Assembly (NCBI GenBank): GCA_002359075.1 | Contig: DEQA01000085.1 | Span: forward strand, 1 to 5,778 | Length of the DNA: 5,778 nucleotides | Reading direction: 5' to 3' | Source of the DNA: Planococcaceae bacterium UBA3378 | GTDB taxonomy: Bacteria > Bacillota > Bacilli > Bacillales_A > Planococcaceae | Shown: positions 1 to 5,002 of the stretch, piece by piece | Layout of the letters: every line of letters starts with the position of its first letter | Position numbering within the stretch: position 1 is the stretch's first letter | Made by a program: the position numbers and the translations under genes | Notes under the pieces: model-generated | The model's input: the letters and a program-made list of their open reading frames with translations, nothing else | The model's database searches: none | What the model was told of the DNA's origin: nothing

Positions 1-78
1 ATTGTTTCATATTTTAAAAACATTGAAAGCAGTGATATTGCATTATCGACGGTACTTAATCGGTGAATGGTTTTGTTT

Positions 79-1434
79 TTATCCATTAGATGAGTCCTTT
101 CTATTAAAACGTCTACTCCCATTTATCCATGTTTCGTTAACTTGTGCCTGTAACAGCATGCTGGGCGGGCAATGCAATAAGTCGGTTGCAGTCATAAAAA
201 AATCTGCATCGTATCCTTGAGACAGTGAGCCTTTGCTGTCTCCATATCGGCCGACAAAAGCTGAGTAAACAGTATGCATTTTGAGCATCTCAATGCGGCT
301 GACACATTGACTGTCATTGACGGACTGATTTGTTTGAGTCCTTCTTGTATGCGCGGCATACATACTTTGAAAAGGATTGTAGCTGGCAACAGGCGCATCG
401 GAACCTGCTGCGACGATAAGCTGTGAATCGAGTAAATCCTTTACTAAATATAACCATTTTTGTTCGCTGTTTTCAACATTGCGTAAATAACGATCTCCGT
501 GTTCATAAATAAAGGAGGGATTTGTAACAATATGGAACTGATGTCGGATCACATCCGGCAAAAAGGCTTCTGGGCAAAGGCTGAAGTGTTCTAAACGAAT
601 GACAGGCTTTCGCATGCTGCTTTCATAAGCATGAAGAACCGTCCACAGCATTTCGGGGGTCACAACATGAATAGCGAAATGATTATGCTGCTCGAACAGT
701 GCCGACAATGTTTCAGTATCTGGATAAACAGTTTCATGCTGCTCCATAACGATTTTCTGTTCGATAAAGTGTGTATCGATACACCATTTGTTGAATAGAC
801 CTTTGTCCTTTTGGCTGACATTTGGTGTCGCATCCTGGACAGATGTAATTCCATAGCTTAATAGATGCTGTTCTAGTGCAGGGATTTTATTGATGAAAAA
901 CGAATCTTCCAAATGTGTATTGATTTGCCTTGAAATATAAGCATCTGCACCATAATAAATTCCCTCTTGTTCTTGAAACATAACAGACGGCGAGTCAGGT
1001 ACATGAAGCTGATCAAGCGCCAGCTGATTGAAATAAGAACCATGACGTGTAACATGCCGCACTCTTACAGGGCAGTCAATTTCATTTAGGATTTGCTTTG
1101 ATAACGGCCCGAACCGAGTCGGATCATATGAGTTAAATGTAATCCACTCTTTAGAGGAAAATGTCTGGGCAAACTGTAAAAAGGCGTCTACACTTGTAAT
1201 AGAAGCCGGAATGATAATGCTATTTGACATACTCGCTTTTAAATGGCAGTGTGCATCGATTATTCCGGGATAAATATAGGCACCCTCTGCATCATAATAA
1301 TGACGTGCCGGGAGTTCTTCATATGTATAAACAATTTTTGCAATTTTGCCATGCTGAATGGCAAGTCCATAAGCATAGTGGGGGAACGGCTCAAAGACGA
1401 AGACATGTGCATTGAAAATATAAGTATCTATCAC
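79..1434 (-). CDS. YtcJ-type amidohydrolase (amidohydrolase family 3), compact form
   Basis: Predicted cytoplasmic metal-dependent hydrolase of the amidohydrolase superfamily; the substrate cannot be read from the sequence. The 451-residue product has the family order: an N-terminal beta-sandwich strand region, PGIIDAHCHL with metal ligands H62 and H64, a WITFNSYDPTRF block near 97-108, and RVRHVTRHGSYFN near 124-136. These are followed by GITSVQD (195-201), candidate bridging lysine K227, H256 in AIHVV, H283 in RLEHF, GSDAPV with catalytic D346, and a closing GSLSQGYDADF (402-412). All expected metal ligands are therefore present. It is shorter than the roughly 530 residues usual for YtcJ proteins, mainly because the stretch after K227 is reduced. 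I chose GTG at 1434 because AAGGAGTGAT lies 8 nt upstream; an in-frame GTG at 1443 would overlap that site. It is divergent from the MBL hydrolase. Family call is firm; function is unknown. Confidence 0.88.
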   Translation of the reverse strand: MIDTYIFNAHVFVFEPFPHYAYGLAIQHGKIAKIVYTYEELPARHYYDAEGAYIYPGIIDAHCHLKASMSNSIIIPASITSVDAFLQFAQTFSSKEWITFNSYDPTRFGPLSKQILNEIDCPVRVRHVTRHGSYFNQLALDQLHVPDSPSVMFQEQEGIYYGADAYISRQINTHLEDSFFINKIPALEQHLLSYGITSVQDATPNVSQKDKGLFNKWCIDTHFIEQKIVMEQHETVYPDTETLSALFEQHNHFAIHVVTPEMLWTVLHAYESSMRKPVIRLEHFSLCPEAFLPDVIRHQFHIVTNPSFIYEHGDRYLRNVENSEQKWLYLVKDLLDSQLIVAAGSDAPVASYNPFQSMYAAHTRRTQTNQSVNDSQCVSRIEMLKMHTVYSAFVGRYGDSKGSLSQGYDADFFMTATDLLHCPPSMLLQAQVNETWINGSRRFNRKDSSNG

Positions 1435-1440
1435 TAGTAT
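1412..1440 (+). promoter_or_regulatory. Candidate sigma-A promoter of the MBL-fold hydrolase
   Basis: TTGAAA (1412-1417), a 17-nt spacer and TAGTAT (1435-1440) lie on the plus strand, inside the first codons of the divergent amidohydrolase gene. A start near 1447 would give a leader of about 60 nt before the ATG at 1508. The -10 is only 4 of 6, and no better pair was found in the gap. Confidence 0.38.
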
Positions 1441-1442
1441 CA

Positions 1443-1448
1443 CTCCTT
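1443..1448 (-). promoter_or_regulatory. Ribosome binding site that fixes the amidohydrolase start
   Basis: On the minus strand this reads AAGGAG and continues TGAT, a near-complete match to the 16S anti-Shine-Dalgarno complement. It lies 8 nt before the GTG at 1434-1432. The other in-frame GTG (1443-1441) overlaps the site itself and cannot be served by it. Confidence 0.75.
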
Positions 1449-1460
1449 GAGATTTGACCT

Positions 1461-1489
1461 ATTTTATCATGAATAATCGAAAAATTCAA
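1461..1489 (-). promoter_or_regulatory. Predicted sigma-A promoter of the amidohydrolase
   Basis: On the minus strand, TTGAAT (1489-1484) is followed by a 17-nt spacer and TAAAAT (1466-1461), with an extended TG one base before the -10. Transcription would begin near 1454, giving a leader of about 20 nt that carries the Shine-Dalgarno site. The -35 matches consensus at 4 of 6 positions and the -10 at 5 of 6. Confidence 0.55.
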
Positions 1490-1507
1490 AAACATGGAGG
1501 TTGGAAT

Positions 1508-2473
1508 ATGAAAGAGAAAATTTGTGATCGTGTGTACCGTGTTGTACATCCGCTTCCTTATGATTTAAAAATGGTGAATTGCTATTTGATAGAAGAAGAC
1601 GATGGTTATACAATGATCGACACAAGTGATTATTTAGAAAAATCATTTGAAATTTGGCAGCAGGTGCTTGATAAACCCCTCAAAAAAATAGTGCTCACAC
1701 ATGCCCATCCCGATCATTTCGGTCTTACGCCTTGGCTGGTCGAGAGATATGGTGCCCAAGTGATCATGTCAAAGAAAGGATACGAAGAGTATTTATATCG
1801 GAAGTCGATGTTCAATGACAACGGGGTATTCCATGACCGTATGTACCTATTTTTAAATGATTACATATTCTGGGCAGATACAGGTATCAGTAAAGACTAT
1901 AATAATAGTAAGTCTTTCAATTTTGAGCCGGATCTATTATTTGAACCGGGCGATGTATTGGAACTGGGCGGGCTCCCGTTTAAAGCCATTTGGACTCCAG
2001 GACATTCACCGGATCATTTCTGTTTTTATAATGAGGAGCTAAAACTGCTGTTTTTAGGAGATCATATACTGGAAGAAATAAACCCGATTGTATTACCATC
2101 CTTGAAGCTTCGTAATCCGCTTAATAGTTATTTAGCTTCTTTTGATGATTTACTAACACTTGAGATAGACTATGCTTTACCGGGGCATTTGTCATTAATT
2201 CATAATTTTACGGAACGGGTAGGGCGATTGAGAAAACGGTATGAAGCCCGGTGGTCACAAATATTGACTGCTATGGACGCAGTGCCGCTTCTTACCGAGG
2301 AAATTACATCAAAGTTATATCCCCATGCAGTAGACGAGCAGTTTACAGCAGCAGCTATGCAAACTATAACGAACCTTGTTTATTTAGAGTCACAGGGTAT
2401 CGTTAAAAAGCAAAAGACCGATACGTACTATCGTTTTTATAAGAACGCTTCTCTTTCCGGCAAGTACGATTAG
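1508..2473 (+). CDS. MBL-fold metallo-hydrolase with C-terminal helical (winged-helix-like) domain
   Basis: Predicted zinc-dependent hydrolase of the metallo-beta-lactamase fold, 321 residues, with no signal peptide, so cytoplasmic. Metal ligands are complete: THAHPDH at 64-70 (H65, H67, D69, H70), H166 in TPGHSPDH, D185 in FLGDHIL, and H227 in LPGH. Residues from about 245 on form a charged helical C-terminal domain typical of the larger glyoxalase-II-like/LACTB2-like members. The overall plan resembles Bacillus YqjP as I remember it; that is family resemblance, not a search result. I chose ATG 1508 because GGAGG at 1496-1500 sits 7 nt upstream; the frame remains open back to 1454, but that ATG lies in the promoter region without a binding site. 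The substrate is unknown; a thioester or lactone-like compound is possible from family precedent. It is transcribed away from the amidohydrolase, with no obvious terminator before the next promoter. Confidence 0.87.
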   Translation: MKEKICDRVYRVVHPLPYDLKMVNCYLIEEDDGYTMIDTSDYLEKSFEIWQQVLDKPLKKIVLTHAHPDHFGLTPWLVERYGAQVIMSKKGYEEYLYRKSMFNDNGVFHDRMYLFLNDYIFWADTGISKDYNNSKSFNFEPDLLFEPGDVLELGGLPFKAIWTPGHSPDHFCFYNEELKLLFLGDHILEEINPIVLPSLKLRNPLNSYLASFDDLLTLEIDYALPGHLSLIHNFTERVGRLRKRYEARWSQILTAMDAVPLLTEEITSKLYPHAVDEQFTAAAMQTITNLVYLESQGIVKKQKTDTYYRFYKNASLSGKYD

Positions 2474-2482
2474 CTCACCAGA

Positions 2483-2517
2483 TTATTATTTGCTATAATA
2501 TTACTGCACAATAATAA
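2483..2517 (+). promoter_or_regulatory. Extended -10 promoter framed by an inverted repeat
   Basis: TGCTATAAT (2491-2499) is a consensus TATAAT with a perfect TG-n extension, so a -35 is not required; none is evident at 17 nt. Transcription would start near 2506. Arms TTATTATT (2483-2490) and AATAATAA (2510-2517) surround the -10 almost symmetrically, and TAATATTA (2496-2503) is a palindrome at their centre. They could form an operator, but the region is AT-rich enough for chance to matter. Confidence 0.55.
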
Positions 2518-2540
2518 GAAAGGCTTCTAGGAGGACGTGA

Positions 2541-2876
2541 ATGGAAGAGAAACTAGTAGCATTGGAAAAAGAAATAGAAGATACTTTATTTCGGCTGATG
2601 GAGCTGGAAGTGGAAGAAGAAATCATAGAAATGGGGCAGTTGTTTGCCAAACTGCTTGCCTCTGTCCAAAGCGCCGGACTTATCAACTTTGCGCTCGATG
2701 TGCTGGTTGAGCCGAACGAATGCCTGCCGGAAACACGTATGCTTCTCGAGAGTTTATTGGATGTAAAGAAAAGATTCCAGCGTCGCCGCAAATTATTGAC
2801 TCACCGTGATATCTTGAAAATTTGGCTGCGTAAAAATGTTCGTTTTAAATCTGAATTTCTGCCGGGAATGTTTTAA
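2541..2876 (+). CDS. Unrecognised 111-residue charge-segregated protein
   Basis: I do not recognise the family. The reading frame is well supported: AGGAGG at 2529-2534 lies 6 nt before the ATG, an extended -10 sits about 40 nt upstream, and a strong terminator begins at the stop codon. The product has no signal peptide or membrane segment. Residues 1-30 form an acidic helix with 12 Glu/Asp against 3 basic residues, and a heptad pattern (L5, L8, I12, L19, L22, I29) suggesting a short coiled coil. Residues 33-56 are a hydrophobic helix, 57-63 a turn with two prolines, and 76-103 carry 13 Lys/Arg against one Asp, including QRRRK (80-84). The protein ends in a hydrophobic LPGMF tail. The basic half could bind nucleic acid or pair with the acidic half; both ideas are inference. 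It forms a one-gene transcript. Confidence 0.8.
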   Translation: MEEKLVALEKEIEDTLFRLMELEVEEEIIEMGQLFAKLLASVQSAGLINFALDVLVEPNECLPETRMLLESLLDVKKRFQRRRKLLTHRDILKIWLRKNVRFKSEFLPGMF

Positions 2877-2910
2877 AGGCTGTTTGACCTAGTGTTCAAA
2901 CAGCCTTTTT
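2875..2910 (+). terminator. Intrinsic terminator shared by two convergent genes
   Basis: A perfect 13-bp stem pairs 2875-2887 with 2896-2908 around an 8-nt loop and runs into TTTTT (2906-2910). The stop codon of the 111-residue gene (2874-2876) forms the left foot, and the TAA of the convergent DUF218 gene (2911-2909) abuts the right foot. On the minus strand the tail is only TTTAAAA, so termination there should be weaker. Confidence 0.88.
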
Positions 2911-3436
2911 AAGATCCAAAAATCCAGAATTTTGCCAGAGCGGCTACTTCTCTTATTTGCCAGTAGAGCCGGTCTAAAAAAGGTGTCTCGGCACTGATCA
3001 CATGTACATTATACCCTAAAGAAGAAGCCATAGCCTGTGCCCGGTATACATGAAAATCACTGGAAATAATCGTGAAAGAGGACAGGTGATCGGGTAATAG
3101 CTTCACTGAGAATAAAATATTTTCGTATGTATTGTCCGCTTGGTTTTCCACAATAATTTTGTTTTCATCAATTCCATTTTCCATCAAATAGGACTTCATC
3201 ACCGATGCCTCTCCAGCACCACTTACAATATAGCGGATATCATCTTCCTGATGTTCATAAGCAATAGCTGCATCCAAACGGCTTTTTAATAAAGCGGACG
3301 GCGTGCCGTCTTCATTCAATTTTGTTCCTAACACTAAAACAAATGGGTCATCGTGCCCGTTGCTTGGTAACCAACCGGCTAGCAGCAATGGCAGGCTTAT
3401 TAGTAAAAGCAGCAGATAAGTTAAGTGAATTCGCAT
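2909..3436 (-). CDS. YdcF/ElyC/SanA-type DUF218 membrane-anchored protein
   Basis: Member of the DUF218 family, which includes the envelope-associated E. coli proteins SanA and ElyC. The 175-residue product starts with MRIH and a leucine-rich segment at about 5-23 that would act as an uncleaved signal anchor or signal peptide; no lipobox cysteine is present. The domain follows in the usual order: FVLVLGTKLNEDGTPS (32-47), KSRLDAA (51-57), YIVSGAGE (69-76), ENGIDENKIIVE (86-97), the NTYEN signature (102-106), and IISSDFHVYRA (123-133). The catalytic domain should therefore lie outside the membrane. ATG 3436 is preceded by AGAGGA with a 5-nt gap. It diverges from the glycosyltransferase across 158 bp and converges on the 111-residue gene. 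A role in envelope or lipid-carrier metabolism is inferred from family precedent; the biochemical activity of DUF218 proteins is poorly defined. Confidence 0.87.
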   Translation of the reverse strand: MRIHLTYLLLLLISLPLLLAGWLPSNGHDDPFVLVLGTKLNEDGTPSALLKSRLDAAIAYEHQEDDIRYIVSGAGEASVMKSYLMENGIDENKIIVENQADNTYENILFSVKLLPDHLSSFTIISSDFHVYRAQAMASSLGYNVHVISAETPFLDRLYWQIREVAALAKFWIFGS

Positions 3437-3447
3437 AGTATTCCTCT

Positions 3448-3516
3448 ATATGTAATAAACTATTTACTAGTGTATCACCACACCATGCAAGAGAAAATAA
3501 GTAAATAGATACATAT
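3448..3516. repeat. Bipartite interrupted inverted repeat in the divergent control region
   Basis: The left half is ATATGTA (3448-3454) plus CTATTTACT (3460-3468). The right half is AGTAAATAG (3500-3508) plus TACATAT (3510-3516). Both sub-arms are exact reverse complements in matching order, separated by 5 nt on the left and 1 nt on the right, around a 31-nt centre. The centre contains the candidate promoter of the DUF218 gene. Two operator half-sites or a cruciform are possible readings. Confidence 0.5.
3469..3497 (-). promoter_or_regulatory. Weak candidate promoter of the DUF218 gene
   Basis: On the minus strand, TTTTCT (3497-3492), a 17-nt spacer and TACACT (3474-3469) with an upstream TG form a possible extended -10 promoter. 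Transcription would start near 3462, leaving a leader of about 25 nt that contains the AGAGGA site. The -35 matches only 3 of 6 positions. Confidence 0.3.
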
Positions 3517-3575
3517 CAATAAGTTGTCCCATATGGAATATGTTTTAAAGATGATGGGTAATAGGAGAATAGAGC

Positions 3576-3590
3576 ATGGAAAGATGGTGA
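3576..3590 (+). other. Possible four-codon leader minicistron (MERW-stop)
   Basis: GGAG at 3564-3567 is placed 8 nt before ATG 3576, which opens only four codons before TGA at 3588-3590. The glycosyltransferase ATG follows after 4 nt. GGTGA at 3586-3590, overlapping the stop, can serve as the second ribosome site. Translation of the minicistron could therefore deliver ribosomes to the main gene. No expression evidence exists in the sequence. Confidence 0.3.
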
Positions 3591-3594
3591 CAAA

Positions 3595-4647
3595 ATGAAG
3601 GAAATCGGAATTTTAATGCCCGCATATCAACCGGATGAAAAAGCTATCCAAGTAATTGAAAAACTCGTACAAGTTCATACAGGGCCAATTTTTGTGGTGG
3701 ATGATGGTAGTGATGCAAGCTATCTATTCAATAAGCTTGATACATTTCGACAAGTAACTATATTGCGCCATGCCGCCAATCAAGGAAAAGGGCGTGCGCT
3801 CAAAACGGGCTTTCATCATATTTATAACGAGCACCCCGAACTGCGTGCAGTCGTTACAATTGATGCTGACGGGCAGCATTTGACAAAAGACATTATGAAC
3901 ATTGTACAATCGCTGGTAGAATCGGATGATGCACTGATCTTAGGGGCTAGGGACTTTTCCAGAAAAGATATCCCGGCACGCTCCCGGTTTGGCAACCAGT
4001 GCACGAAAGTTATTTATCGGTTTATGACAGGTACCCGGCTAAATGACACACAAACAGGGCTTCGTGGTATTCCGACAAAGTATCTGCCGGAGCTATTGTC
4101 GATTGAAGGGGAACGGTTTGAATATGAAATGAATGTACTTGCCAAGCTTAAGGAATTGAAAATCCCGATCGCCGAGGTCCCGATTGATACGGTGTATTTA
4201 GAGGGGAATAAGTCATCGCATTTTCGACCATTGCATGATTCTTTTCAAGTCTATAAGATCTTTTTGCTTTACGCTTTGACAAGCAGTGCCTCTTTTTTAA
4301 TTGATTTGGCATTATTTATGCTGTTTGCAAAAGTGTTCAAGATTGTAGCACCGATGTCGTTTCTTATCATCGCCACTATTTTGGCAAGGCTTCTCTCCTC
4401 TCTATTTAATTATTATATTAACCGTCATACTGTATTTAAAAGCGGTTCGCGGAAGTCTCTCTATAGGTACTATTTATTGGCAGCCTTTATTATGGTTACT
4501 TCTGCGGGATCTGTGCAGCTGCTTTATAGCGAATGGCTTCAAAACGGCGAAATTATTTTGAAGGTACTTGTGGATGCGACCCTGTTTATTCTGGCGTTTG
4601 TCGTGCAGCGGAAATGGGTTTTTAAAAAGGAAAAACAAGTTTCGTAA
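3595..4647 (+). CDS. Fused GT2 glycosyltransferase / GtrA membrane protein
   Basis: Predicted membrane-anchored glycosyltransferase that would charge an undecaprenyl-phosphate-type carrier with a sugar, with a GtrA domain thought to help move lipid-linked sugar across the membrane. The 350-residue product has a DPM1/DPG-synthase-like GT2 domain at about 3-215: ILMPAYQP (6-13), VVDDGSD (34-40), NQGKGRALKTG (62-72), and the metal-binding DAD (D90, D92) in DADGQH. It continues with DTQTGLRG (151-158) and ERFEYEMN (173-180). Residues from about 220 form the GtrA domain with four likely membrane spans (about 223-247, 250-270, 291-310, 320-338) and the signatures NYYINRHTVF (272-281) and QRKWVF (338-343). 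Nucleotide-sugar and acceptor are not determinable. The ATG at 3595 is preceded by GGTGA with a 4-nt gap. It is a monocistronic unit ended by tandem TAA codons and a terminator. Confidence 0.92.
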   Translation: MKEIGILMPAYQPDEKAIQVIEKLVQVHTGPIFVVDDGSDASYLFNKLDTFRQVTILRHAANQGKGRALKTGFHHIYNEHPELRAVVTIDADGQHLTKDIMNIVQSLVESDDALILGARDFSRKDIPARSRFGNQCTKVIYRFMTGTRLNDTQTGLRGIPTKYLPELLSIEGERFEYEMNVLAKLKELKIPIAEVPIDTVYLEGNKSSHFRPLHDSFQVYKIFLLYALTSSASFLIDLALFMLFAKVFKIVAPMSFLIIATILARLLSSLFNYYINRHTVFKSGSRKSLYRYYLLAAFIMVTSAGSVQLLYSEWLQNGEIILKVLVDATLFILAFVVQRKWVFKKEKQVS

Positions 4648-4654
4648 TAACGCG

Positions 4655-4688
4655 GTGCCCGGACAGATTGGATTCCGGGTACTTTTTT
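4655..4688 (+). terminator. Intrinsic terminator of the glycosyltransferase gene
   Basis: A 9-bp stem (4655-4663 with 4674-4682, one G-T wobble) closes a 10-nt loop and is followed by six T (4683-4688). It begins 7 nt after the stop codon, directly after a second TAA. Confidence 0.85.
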
Positions 4689-4696
4689 ATAGTAGA

Positions 4697-4725
4697 TTGC
4701 CGGAGAGAGAGTTCTATGCTACAAT
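4697..4725 (+). promoter_or_regulatory. Promoter of the candidate small RNA
   Basis: TTGCCG (4697-4702), a 17-nt spacer and TACAAT (4720-4725) with TG at 4717-4718 make a well-formed extended -10 sigma-A promoter. It lies 8 nt after the glycosyltransferase T-tract, so it is insulated from upstream transcription. The predicted start is near 4731. Confidence 0.62.
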
Positions 4726-4749
4726 AATAAACAGGTGCCAAACAACCTA

Positions 4750-4768
4750 TGTAAAGCATTGCTTTACA
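4750..4768. repeat. Perfect 19-bp palindrome (9-bp arms, 1-bp centre)
   Basis: TGTAAAGCA-T-TGCTTTACA is an exact dyad about 20 to 38 nt downstream of the predicted RNA start. As DNA it resembles a dimeric regulator operator placed to block elongation. As RNA it folds into a 6- to 7-bp stem. It fits none of the cre, Fur, PerR, Zur or LexA consensus sequences. Confidence 0.6.
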
Positions 4769-4861
4769 ACAAAAGCATCCATTTACAGCACGGATTTGCT
4801 GGGAAGCTTTTGCAATAGAGCAGGGAAGATGAGCCCCTGCTCGCTTTATATACATATGAAG

Positions 4862-4894
4862 ACGTGTTACCTCTTTTTGGTAATGCGTTTTTTT
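4862..4894 (+). terminator. Intrinsic terminator of the candidate small RNA
   Basis: The stem ACGTGTTACC/GGTAATGCGT (4862-4871 with 4879-4888, two wobble pairs) closes a 7-nt TCTTTTT loop and runs into a T-tract through 4894. It lies more than 170 nt from the previous gene's own terminator and about 110 nt before dinG, so it is not the end of any visible protein gene. Confidence 0.75.
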
Positions 4895-4937
4895 ATTTGC
4901 TTTGCCTGCTGTTTTCGATTTTAAACGGATGTATGGC

Positions 4938-4967
4938 ATGACCGGGGAAAGCGTTCTATGATAAAAT
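4938..4967 (+). promoter_or_regulatory. Promoter of dinG
   Basis: ATGACC (4938-4943), an 18-nt spacer and TAAAAT (4962-4967) with an extended TG at 4959-4960 form a sigma-A-type promoter. Transcription would start near 4974, giving a leader of about 29 nt. The bases before the -10, GTTCTATG (4953-4960), are identical and in the same register as in the promoter at 4697-4725. Confidence 0.55.
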
Positions 4968-5002
4968 GCGCATATAATTATGAGAACTGTGAGTTGAGAA
5001 AA

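Larger units (their letters stand above)
4731..4894 (+). ncRNA. Candidate structured small RNA or 5' leader, family unknown
   Basis: A promoter upstream and a strong terminator at the end bound about 165 nt with no credible open frame. I can pair three hairpins before the terminator. The first is GTAAAGC/GCTTTAC (4751-4767). The second is a 7-bp CAAAAGC/GCTTTTG stem (4770-4776 with 4806-4812) enclosing CAGCA/TGCTG (4786-4790 with 4797-4801). The third is GAGCAGGG/CCCTGCTC (4818-4825 with 4835-4842). The dinG gene downstream has its own promoter after the terminator, which favours a free small RNA. A terminator-type regulated leader for dinG remains possible, although I found no competing antiterminator pairing. 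It matches no riboswitch, T-box or 6S pattern that I know. Confidence 0.48.

Noticed and set aside
1..78. Terminator or gene end at the left edge, after the amidohydrolase stop
   Set aside because: I found no stem-loop with a T-tract on the minus strand and no supported coding frame in these 78 bases.
2..220. A 72-codon plus-strand frame at the left edge
   Set aside because: Most of it lies antisense to the well-supported amidohydrolase, and it has no ribosome site or domain.
1454..1507. An upstream ATG extending the MBL-fold protein by 18 residues
   Set aside because: No ribosome site precedes it, while GGAGG stands 7 nt before ATG 1508 and the domain begins immediately after that codon.
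2501..2791. A 96-codon serine-rich minus-strand frame
   Set aside because: It is antisense to the acidic, glutamate-rich small gene; serine-rich shadows (TTC and TCT against GAA and AGA) are the expected artefact.
3529..3536. CCATATGG palindrome in the DUF218-glycosyltransferase gap, with TTGTCC beside it as a possible -35
   Set aside because: An 8-bp palindrome is easily chance, and no -10 better than 3 of 6 follows TTGTCC at a normal distance, so I do not call the glycosyltransferase promoter.
4829..4924. A 31-codon frame encoding a short hydrophobic, cysteine-rich peptide that could recall a type I toxin
   Set aside because: Its AGGGA site is only 2 nt from the ATG, and the hydrophobic residues come from the T-rich terminator, so the composition explains it. 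The inner ATG at 4856 has no ribosome site.
4941..4960. Possible LexA operator near the dinG promoter (GTTC with an upstream GAA)
   Set aside because: The partner half-site is GGGA instead of GAAC, so the CGAAC-N4-GTTCG dyad is not formed.
4958..5002. An upstream in-frame ATG that would extend DinG by 15 residues
   Set aside because: It overlaps the predicted -10 box, and the extra residues resemble nothing in the family, whose members begin just before the VDLETTG motif.
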